Source: Oscheius tipulae | Taxonomy: Eukaryota; Nematoda; Chromadorea; Rhabditida; Rhabditidae | Reading direction: 5' to 3' | Assembly: GCA_037178975.1 (NCBI GenBank) | Contig: JASJZH010000003.1 | Coordinates: 2,542,001-2,606,000, forward strand | DNA length: 64,000 nt | Part shown: positions 42,601-53,400 of the stretch, piece by piece | Layout: every line of letters starts with the position of its first letter | How positions within the stretch are numbered: the first letter of the stretch is position 1 | The notes under the pieces: generated by a model | The model's database searches: none | What the model was told of the DNA's origin: nothing | The model's input: only the letters and a program-made list of their open reading frames with translations | Made by a program: the position numbers and the translations under genes

Positions 42601-45600
42601 GTTTTTGCACTTGGCAACACGACCGTGTGCTAGCTGCTCATCAGGACCGATGTTACTCCGTCACGCAAACTGGTCTCTTATCAACTGTTGATTTTGAGAG
42701 TTGATCTTTCCCAAATTTCATCGCCCATTTGTACTCAAGTTTTCGGCTCCATTGGGGACTTGGCCTCGACTAGCCTGTTGGCTTGGCTCAAGGTTACAAA
42801 TAAAAAGTGGCATTCAAGAAAATTCATTATCAGAATCCGGATCAAATGAGAGTGTTGACTTATCCACTTCGACTGTCACGATTTGATTCAGAAAGTCTTT
42901 CCAGTTCCGCAGCCAGCCGAGCCTCTTCCCTTTCCAGTCTCCGCTTTTCCCTTTCCTCCTCATCGAGTTGTCTTTCTAACTCCTTCAGCCTTTGTTCCTC
43001 TTCCTTCTCTCGATTGCGACGTTCACGCTCTTCCTCCTAATTAAGTATATGATCGAGAGTCTGCTTAGAAACTTACAGAGTTGTCTTCGCGATTAGCCAT
43101 TTTGAATACCGTAGACCAGCCAGAGACAAAGACAAGGTAGGCACTACCCAAAGGAGAACTGTTTTAAAGGGTCTGTGATAAACGTCTAGTAGGATTACTG
43201 TATGGACGAGTCAACAGGCGGTAACATTGCATAAGACTCTCAACTGTGATTCCCTGTTTACTGGTCTCTGAAGAGGCATTAACACATTACCCTGTCAAGT
43301 TCTGACCTCCTAAACTAGTTCCAGTCTTACAGTATTTACCTTGCTTTATGTGTGTACCCGAATTTCTAAAGTATGGATATTGAAAGTATTTTCTGGCTGT
43401 CTTCATGCCTAGTCCCTTGGACCCATTATACACTATTTTCATCGCCCACATCTTCTTTTCCTACCCTGTTCTGCCCTTTTGTACTTCAAAAGAATATTCA
43501 TATCTTGTCTTTACAATGGACATTTGATGTCTGTAACTCATGGCAAGTATTACCCCGGATAACATGTCTGTAGCCTGTTCTGTCAACTGTTAGTTGACAA
43601 GTCGAGCAGAAGAGACTCGAACAGACTTTTGACATATCAGAGCATTTCATTAACTCTGACAATCCATAACTACTTATGAAAGTGATGCTCTGTGATCTTC
43701 AGAAAATCACGGTGAGAAAAGTGTTTCTCTTCTTCTCGTAGTTTGAACCAACTTTTGATAAGACTTCCGAGCTGGAAGGAGACAGACTCATTAGGCTCCG
43801 TGTAATAAGAAAAACGGTGAGAATTTAGACATTTTATGGCACTGCGGTTACCGGATTTCCCTAAAATAACCACAAATGATTCATCTTCTCTCAATAAGAA
43901 CAGCCAACGCTTCTCTCAGCCTCCGAGTTTCTTCTTGCTGCTGTCTCTGGATGTTCAGAACATTCTGGTACTGTTGGAGGATCTCTCTTTGTCGTCTCAC
44001 TTCCGCTTCTCCTATCTGAAGTGAAGGTCAACTATCATCGATGGAGCAACTTACAATGGTTGCAGGATGTTTCTGAACTGAACTAGACCTTGTGATCTAT
44101 CTTCGCATCCAGTTGATCATCTGGAAAAGTCTTCCCGACGGGTATCTTTCCACTCTTGGAGGAAAATGGTAGGAGCAACCTTTCGAGCGTGAAGATAATT
44201 GACCCGTTCCGATTCAGGTCATCTACTGCTTTCAAATTTTCATTTATGCATCGATCCTTCTCTTGTTTGGCCCGGAGCCTGGCCTTGGCCTCTTCCGGCC
44301 TTCTAAACTCTCTTTCCGCCCTTTCCTTCTCTCGTTCTCTCTCCTCCTCCCGCACCAGCCGAGCCTCTTCCCTTTCCAGTGTCCGCCTTCTCTTTTCCTC
44401 CCTATCGCATTCTCTGTACAACTCCTTTGTTCCTCTTCCTTCTCTCGATTGCGACGTTCACGCTCTTCCTCCTAAGTAAGTTTCTTCTTCTCTCTTTTCC
44501 TACAACAATTGTAACTGGTAACTAGAAATTCACCTCTTCTTAAGAAAACGTGATACTTCAAAAGCTTATTTATACAGGCTACCCTACTTCAAGTGGTCAT
44601 AATTCTACCGCAAAGATCGTTTTTTTTTTGTTGCTACCAGTTGCTTACCGGAGATTGCGCGCAGCTTAGAACTTTCGTGACAGAAGCTCTTATTAAATGG
44701 TGGCCTCAATCTGGTAGAATGAATTTCCACGATTTGCACTAAACTGACAGATGTTGCTTGAGAAGTGCTAACGATTGGGGGACACGGAGGCCATTAGTCA
44801 CTCTAGTACATAAAGATTCTATTCGGAAACAACTCTATTTACTCTATGGTCAAGATATCTTACTATTGATTAAGAGAGTGATCTTATTAGACTACTGACA
44901 TCCCTTTCTCAGACGGTTAACTTTGACATGTCTTGAGATCCGTCGTTAATGAGAAACGTATCAACATACGTTTTCTGAATCTGGAGCTGCTGAGAAGAAA
45001 AGCATTGGAAAGTGGCACTGAAAAGTGGAAGAGTGTCGCAATCAATAGCTCGTTATCAACGACAGTGAGCGAATCATAGGAAAGAGCCTGATTTTATTTA
45101 TTGAAAACCACAAACTTCTTTTTTCAACTGATCCATGAACCGTTGTCTCTCCTCCTCTTTCTGTCGTTCTCTCTCCCTCTTGGACTCGTCTCTCTGCTGT
45201 TCTCTCAACCTCCTCTCGTCTTCTTTCTGCTGCTCTCTCAGTTGTCTCTCCTCTTCCAACTTTACCTCCAAAATCCGTCTGTCTTCTGCCCTTATCTGCT
45301 CCCGTCTCTTCCTATCCTCTTCTTTCTGCAGTTTTCTTCGAGCCCGGTCTTCCTCGAGTTGGAAAGATCTCTTCTACTGAATTAATATTTTATGAGCATA
45401 AGTTGTACACCTGTTCTGAAGTCTTTTCTTGCTCATCCGGTCTTTTCGTCTCATTGTGATTGAGGTCAAGATTCTGAAAAAGAGTTAAAGAAAATTTTAC
45501 CGATACCTTGGGCATTAGATCATAGAGAGCAAGAAAACTGGAGCCTTCATGGCAAAGAGGTGGCGAGATAACACGCTTCTTATCTCGCTAGAAACAACCT

Positions 45601-48600
45601 TGGTCTTTTTTTCTTTTTTAGTTTTTAGTCTAATAACGGGAAGTTCTGTCGGGAATCATGTGGCGTCAGTTTTACAAAGATTCCTCAAGTACTATCAATT
45701 AGTGGCATGAAACAAGGGGGTTTTTTTTTTAAAGTATGTCAGGGACAATTTTCTCTTATTCCATGTCCGTCCGTTTGTGTGCCTCGCAGCCGCTGAGTGA
45801 ACGGAGCAGCGCGCTGGGTTATGAACTTGAGCGACCCGGGTTCGATACACGCTGATCTTTTCCGATCTCTGAAAAGGCTGGTCGAACCTTGAAAGAGACA
45901 CCAGATGGCTCTTGGTACCTTTATTCGGATCTATTCATCCCTTTTGATCTCTTCTTGAACTCCCGCGGCCTTCACTGCCTCAATCGCCTGAACTAATCGA
46001 CGTTCCTCTTCTTCCATTCTACGACGCTGTTCCTCAAGCTATCGAATTAATCTAAAATTTATTTGAGAACAATACCGCATCCATCTCGCGACGAATGCGC
46101 TCTTCCTCCAAATCCATTTCTTCTTGAAGTCTCCTTTCTCTTTCTTCGCGACGATTCCTTTCTTCCTCGCTGTAATCTCTCCTCAAACACTAAAACAAAG
46201 TATAGACGGTGATTTGGCTTTATCTCAACTATTCGACGTTCCTCTTCTTCCATTCTACGACGCTGTTCCTCAAGCTATCGAATTAATCTAAAATTTATTT
46301 GAGGACAATACCGCATCCATCTCGCGACGAATGCGCTCTTCCTCCAATTCCATTTCTTCTTGAAGTCTCCTTTCTCTTTCGCGACGATTCCTTTCTTCCT
46401 CTCTGTAATCTCTTCTCAACTAAAACAAAGTCTAGACGGTGATTTGGCTTTCTTTCCTCTGGTTCAAACTTTGCCTTTTCTCTTCTCTGCGACTCCAGCT
46501 CTCTTTTAAACTCTTTTATGCGGAGCTGTTCCTCGTTCGAGGAGGCATTGTCCTGAAAGAATGAAAACAACGAATAGCTGGGTTCACCTGGCCTGGAAGA
46601 GGAGAATCCATGGCCGATGAAAGCAATGGCTGCTATCTTGGGAGAGACGGAGAGAATGGGTATAGCTTATCTCGTTTGGGAGACGCTTCCTAGAGATATG
46701 GTGCAGTTATAGGCTGATGTTCAGTTAGATTCGGTAGTTGATGTTGGGAGTTGAGGGGTCCAGTGAAAGTTGCTGCCTAACCATGTACAGCAAGTTGGCT
46801 GTTTCGGCAAAGGGTAGCGACAAATCTTGATAATGGTCAACTCTTTTTTGTTATTTGTGACACCTCCAAAGTTTTAGTCTTCATATCCCTTTGTCTTTTC
46901 CCAAGTACACTTGCTTGAAATCCCATCATGGTCAGACTCGAAGCTCTAGTTTCGAACTGCCCTTTAGTTGATGGAGAGAGCTGTTAACGCAGTTGGAACG
47001 GCTGGCCGTCTTCTTCCCTCAATAGTAGGCCATGGTCGGGTAGGTAGTTGCAGAAGGACCAGACACATTGCTCGGATTGATAGGCTCGTATTACTGTAAT
47101 GTACCCAAGTGAGGACTGATCTCTGGACAGATCACAAGCGGTACGAAGAGTTGAGTCCGGATAAAATAGAGATGCTCCTCGTAGAAGGGTGAGCGATAGA
47201 GTAAAAGAAGGAGAGCAAATATCACAAAGAGAAAGAGGCTAGAAGACAAGACAAAAGATTTGGAGAAGGAGAATAAGAAGAAGTCGAGGAAGTATGAAAC
47301 AAAAACAAGTTTTTGTATAGTCCATCTATATGTATAATAAATTTTTGAGCTATCTTGAAAAGAAATATAAATGCGGTAAAGTTGTAAAGATGACATATTT
47401 GCAAGAAACTTAGCTCCCTTCCGCGCTCAGGCCGGCAAATCTTTTTTTGTACTCTTCCAGGGTATGTTCCACACTATCCTGTTCTCAGATCGTACTACCT
47501 TGTTCTTTGTCTCTCTCTACCCAAGTGTTGCATCCTCACAGACCATCGGATCACCCGAGTTATAGGTGTCGGAAAGAAAGGGAGAGAAGGACTTTTGATC
47601 TATGCAAATAGGCGAGGCCATGTTTGCCTTGTGGTTTGAACTTACGAAATCTTCGAAGAATAAGATACGTTTCCAAATTTCAACACATTTCAAACCATCT
47701 TTTTTGAATATAACTTTATTAGAGACAGGATGGATATTATCACAGAAATGGGTAGATTTGTTCATATTTGGCACTATTTACAGCATCATCTTGTTTCTTC
47801 CTCATCTTCCTTTTAGCGCCCGTCCATCTCCTCCTGTTTGCGTCGCTTCTCTTCCAGTTTTTGACGCTCTCTTTCTAGGGCTTGTTCCACTTTTTCTTGC
47901 TCTCGGATAAGCCTGGCTCGTTCTCTCTCCTCCTCCCGCTTCTGTCTCTCCAGCTCACGGATGTACCGTCTCTCTTCTTCTCTCTCCTCCTCCCGCCTCT
48001 GTCTCTCCAGCTCACGGATATACCGTCTCTCTTCTTCCTCCCTCTGCCTTTGTTGCTCTCTCTCCATGCGCTGGTTCTGAAAGTTTTGAAAGTTAGTAAG
48101 ATTTACTGTAAGGAAGTGTCTGTGCTGTCCATGTTCTACAGTGTCTAAAGTATGAGACAGGCCCTAAGAGTCGAACCCAGTCCATTTTGGTGCTGGACAG
48201 ACAACTGAACTGCTTCTGAGAGATGCGTGTCCAGTACCAAACGGGTCTCCAGAGTATGTCTCTCGAACAGATACTTCCCTTCCCAGACCCCCAAAAGTAT
48301 AGAAACTCGCCTCCTTGTCTTCGTCGAACATCATCTTCTTCACTTGCTTACAGTAGACGAGCAGTTATCAAGGCAGCTGAGCGTTTGTTGCGAATAGAAG
48401 AGAAGAACTTGTGCTTTTATACTAGATGGGCGGGGCCTGACGTACTGCCACCTCAAAAGTCCGCTTTTAAAATTTTTCTCACCAGTCTACTGGACTAATT
48501 CAGAAGATTAATCATTCTGGAAGGCATAAATTGAATGTCGTAGCTCTAAAAGCATAAAGAGTCTTAGCCACAGTTCACACTACCATTTCCGGTCTTCCCT

Positions 48601-50360
48601 TATCACATTTCTAGAATTTGCGGTCATACTATCACTTCGTGTGAAGGGAGAGCTTAGCACAATTCTTTCTGGCGGAAACGATTGGTTTGTTGCTCTGCTC
48701 GGAAACGATTAGCCGAACCGAAAAATTGTTGTGACTGTTGACCAAACTGAGGTAGGAAAATAGTATAATACTTCGTTCAGCCTCTGGGGTTTGGCGAAGG
48801 ATCGTTGAACTGTGACCTCGAAAAGAGGAAAAAATTAAGGGTAGGGGGTGTTCGATCTTTGAACAGGTGTCTGACAATGGGAAGTACGGAAAGTTCCTTT
48901 CTGGTTTACTGCAATCTCTATAGCTGCGATCCAAAAAATTGTTGGCATTTCGATCCAAACCCTTTTTTATATTTGAACCTGCTTACAGTCTCTTCGGAGC
49001 CTCTGATTTAAACAGCTGAACTGTAGAGGAAGTGCTCGACAAGTTACGAGGAAGTTAGTCGAAACCTTTTGGCCAGTGATGAATCTAAACAACTGGTCAA
49101 GAGAGTCGAGATCCCAACTGACTCCCTTGTCTGTCTGTCTACCGTTCTCGTCTCTCCTTTCTTGTTCGTTTTGAAAAGACGAAGCCCCTTAATACCTCCT
49201 TTACCACACCCATAATGCTCCATTTCCCTGTTAATCATTCCAGTTCTGTTAGCAAACTTTCTCTCTTTTCGTTGTGTCCTTATCTCTATGGCTTGCATAA
49301 ACCGAGAAACATGAATCATTTCAAAGGATTTACAGACCGCAAGATAGAAGATTCGATAATTACCGTAATCCCCAGGCGGGAAACTTTCTGAACTGTTCAA
49401 AACATCCTGTTGGTTGTTTCCAAAATGATGAGCCGGTCCTATTCTCGGTGGCCGACGCCCTGTTCTGTTGTTGCACCCATGCACATATTTTGATTCGGTC
49501 TCTCCTGACTCATGCCAGCGACGTGCAGATTTTGAAGTTTTCTGGAGCGAAACTGGGAGCAGATTCTTCCACGGAATTCCTCACTTATCGTATGTTATTT
49601 TCGGAGAACGGCCCGCGTGCTGCTGTGACTTTCAAAGAATGACCAAGAAAGGGGGAGGAAGGTCCCAGAGAACGAGTAACATTCCTTGACTATAAGATAA
49701 AAGCACAAGATTCGAAGAGACTATATTTTGACTGGAGGTGTAGGTTCTGTGGTAGTAATTGTAAAGGGCAGAGAATTAAGACAGGATTATGAATTAGAAC
49801 ACAGCATGCCATCACGGGTTACTGTAACTACCTCTCGAAATTTTGAGATCTCTTTTTGAAGACAGATGAACAGTCTCCTATACGCTATGTTCTTTCCATT
49901 AAGATCTCTTTCATGTTCGATTATCTGTCTGTCACAAAATGGCATGTCTCTCCTTCTCTTCCTCCTTCCCGTGCTATAAGTAGCTTCGATAGCCAGGCAG
50001 ATGCAACTTTGATGTGGTCCTTGTGTTGTACTGACCGTATCGAACCTCTCATTGTCAGCGGAAATAAACCCTCGAAGATGTGCTCAGAAGAGTCAATAAT
50101 ACCTAGACTATTATCTCTTACTGTCCTTATTTGTAGTCACTAGCTATTAAGCTCCCCTTGTCAGCATTGTATGTCTCTAAAATCTTCTGTCATCTTGGAG
50201 AGACACTCTCCATGTCGACTAGTGCTTCTTCTCCGCCTACCGCCTCTACTACTGTCCTGACTACTAGTTCCTAGTTTACTTCCATGAATACTAGTCTCAA
50301 CTACTGTTTCTAGTAGTTACTCTACCAGTTAGCTCGCTTGACTCTCAGGCTCTTAAGGTA

Positions 50361-50435
<75 letters not shown>

Positions 50436-53400
50436 ATTCTTATAACGGTTCTTGGTAGCTAGTCTCTTTTCTATCAGCACATTCGGCCAGACCAAACAAT
50501 CTGGAATGTTTTAATCAGTAGCCACCTTATTACCCTCCCATAAATCACCCTTGTCACCACTAATATCAGTTCAAGAGACACTTACATTTCTGTTTTACGT
50601 AAATTTCGTAAAAGAGGGATCGGGTTGCGTAACATCTGGAATATTTGCCTGCCAGTTTACGAGGACTTTCTAACAGTCCCCACTGGGTGACCCGTCTGAC
50701 TCATGCTCTGTCTCTCTTGTTTGGTAGAAAGCTCCCTCGATAAGAGAAATCCCATGTTCGAAGAGGGGCTGAGAACCGATCTCAAGGGCAGGACGTCTTT
50801 ATGAATCATTTGTTATTCTATGATTGTGTGTAAGTGAGATACATAAGAGTGTTCCTCAGTAGGAAATGAGTCATGGGACATGCCTGCTCTGGTCGTAAAC
50901 GAGAAGACACCAAACTGGCACCTATAACCGAGATTAGAGAGTTGGAATGGCTAGAAATTGAGCCCTTTTCTTGGTGTTTGAAGCGGATTCGCTGAAAAGT
51001 GGTCCATAGCACTCAATATTTAAGCCAATTTTTTCCCTGCTGTAGCTCTTCCGTACTTGCTGGAACTCGCAGCTTACAGAGAGACTGAAGATCTAGAAGG
51101 AACAATAGGCAACCATTCTTTCCTGTGGGTGGAAAACTGACAGTACTTCGCAATACTCTCACTGTTGTGTAGTCTCCGTCCATCACTAGCTGTTTTCTGG
51201 CCTTTGCACTGCTAATCATTGTGGATCTGTTGCTCCAGCTCTACTCCTTCTCCAGTAGCTCCAGTTTTATCTAGGCTTCAGTCAGAAGCCCAAATTTTGC
51301 CTTTAGAGGCTCTTCAAGAGTTCAAAATGTCTGAAAGACTGTAGTAATGTAAAAGTCTGTAAATGTGAAGTATTTATTCATGAAGTGGTTTACTGGAGGA
51401 TGAAGTTATAGGTGTGATGTCCTGAAGGAAGAGTTAGTGCGATGACGTACTGTCCGTTGTGGACGGGTTCGAGAGGCGCGATGTACTCGAAGCCGAAGAA
51501 GCTTCCAGTGATCCCTGCCGGCTCGAGTGACACAAATCGTACCAGAGCCTCCGAGTCGAGATGCAGCATTCCGTCCAGTTGTTCCGAGCTGCAGACAGTC
51601 CTTTCCAGCGGGGCCTCGTCCGGCATGTAGACGGACTCGACGGAACAGCTACTGGCTCCGGCCGCCTCACGACCTTCTCCAGGCAGAGCGACACTTTTCG
51701 GCGTATTCATCACGATTCTCGGCACCACATCCGGCACGACGGTCGTTGTCAACGAGAACGATGAGGCTGTAGACGCGGCATCGACTGTCTCTTCCGGCTT
51801 GTAGACGCTGTGGAGCCATTGGACCGCGAGATCCACGAGGTAGAGCAGCACAAAGGCCAGAAGAAAGCTCATGGTGGCCGAGTAGAGACTGTCCCAGACG
51901 ACGGAAGACTCTTCGTGGATCGGATGGACGACGAGGTAGTCGATTGGAGAAGAGATCGCTACCGGTGTGAAGACACTCGGCTTTGGCTTCGGGCAGACAA
52001 GCAGGTAGCGAAGTCTGTTGCGCGGCAGCATGTCCAGCACCAGAGACAGCATTTTAGCAAATTGACCCTTTTCAAATCTGTCCTAATTGTTTTCGAAGAG
52101 TTTCTAAAAGTTTCTAAATTGTTTTGGAAGCCACTACAGATATTGTTTAGTCATCGGGTGAGCAATAATGTTGTGAGTGTTATCAAGAAACTTATGTCCT
52201 AAAATCCGCTCCTTATTGCTATGAACAAAACGATTTAGAAGGTTATCGTGGTAGAATAAGCTGGGGATTGAGGGAGCTGCGATAGTGTTCCGTGGAAGTA
52301 CGAATGAGTCAGTCTCCAATGAAGAGAACAGGGTTCGGAGCTTGCTCGGATAAGGAACAGGGAGAAAGACGAGGATACAGTAGTGTATAAACCCTTAGAT
52401 GTACCCTTTACAGACAGAAAACTCGTCGTATTCCAGTGGAGTAGCCTACGTACAACGCAAAGTTTCTTTCAGGTCAAGATCAGGCTCCGAGAGTGCATCT
52501 GAATATCTCTTGAATGATTCTGTCTAGGGGGTGACCGAGACGATACGAAAGTCTAGGTCGTGACCAATTCTGTTCCTACTACCAAGAGGAATCATCTTCT
52601 AGATCCTTGCCGAGACACTTCATGATTCAAGAGTACATGACAGTCTCTCAATAACGTAGCAGTACTAAATGTGATTCTAAATATTTGGCAAGATCAAGCT
52701 CTGAATTTCTTGCTGGTACTGTCATTCCATGGTTCAGGAGTACCTGAATGTCCATTGAGGACTTATTCTATTTTATTCCTCCTACCAGAACTCTTCTTCG
52801 TCTATCTATCTTGTGATTAAAACTCTCTTTTCCTATCAGCTCTGATAAAAAAAAGTTCAGTAGTTTTCTGTCAACGTCCAATGTCAAAGGAGAACTTATG
52901 AGTCAAGTTCCTGTCTCACTAGACGCTTGAAAAGATATTCACCAGAAGAGAGTCAGTTGACTCATTCTGAACTTGTCAGTAATCTTCTTGATTCTTTGAT
53001 CGGCTTAAAACTGTGCTTAAACTGTGTCTATTCAAAGGACGACATTAAAATGAACGGTCTATTTTGAATAAACCACTAAAACAGCTTTTCAGGAGTGAAG
53101 TCCCTGACAGCTGCCGAGTTGGCCATTCTGCTCGGAGGGTCGGCCACCATCAGAGAGATTCTCTCGGAAGAGACGACGGTCGAGCAACTGGTCGAGAAAT
53201 ATCTGAAGAAAGAGCAGACCTTGGACCCTGGAAATGGTATGATCTTAAAGCTTTGATCAAACTAACAAGTTTCAGATGTACCATATCACGACGTGACCAT
53301 TCTTCCAGCCAAAGAGCCGTCCCTTCTCTGGCAGCACGACATGAAGAAGTGCATTGACGGCAATCCGTTGCTCTTCCGGTACCTCTTGAGCAATTTCTCG

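Larger units (their letters stand above)
41731..53092 (+). other. 11.36-kb intron 10 of the AASDH-type gene
   Basis: The donor is at 41731 (GTATGT after TATTACG) and the acceptor ends at 53092 (CTTTTCAG). Exon 10 leaves one base (phase 1) and exon 11 supplies two, giving YYG/VKSLTAAEL, the expected carrier sequence. Other introns of the gene are 37-270 nt. The intron holds six minus-strand genes (five coiled-coil, one membrane) and the longest microsatellite of the window. Stretches at 41750-42850 and 52060-53040 show no convincing exon, although one plus-strand frame near 42200-42330 (VGTSHEFDAPAIITWKGK) is protein-like. Confidence 0.7.

Noticed and set aside
42807..48148. Plus-strand Ser/Leu-rich open frames in the coiled-coil region
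   Set aside because: They are the antisense of Glu/Arg/Lys codons of the minus-strand coiled-coil genes and have no start or splice context.
49044..49642. Frames of 146 and 64 codons on opposite strands
   Set aside because: No start, splice site or recognisable domain; low-complexity chance frames.
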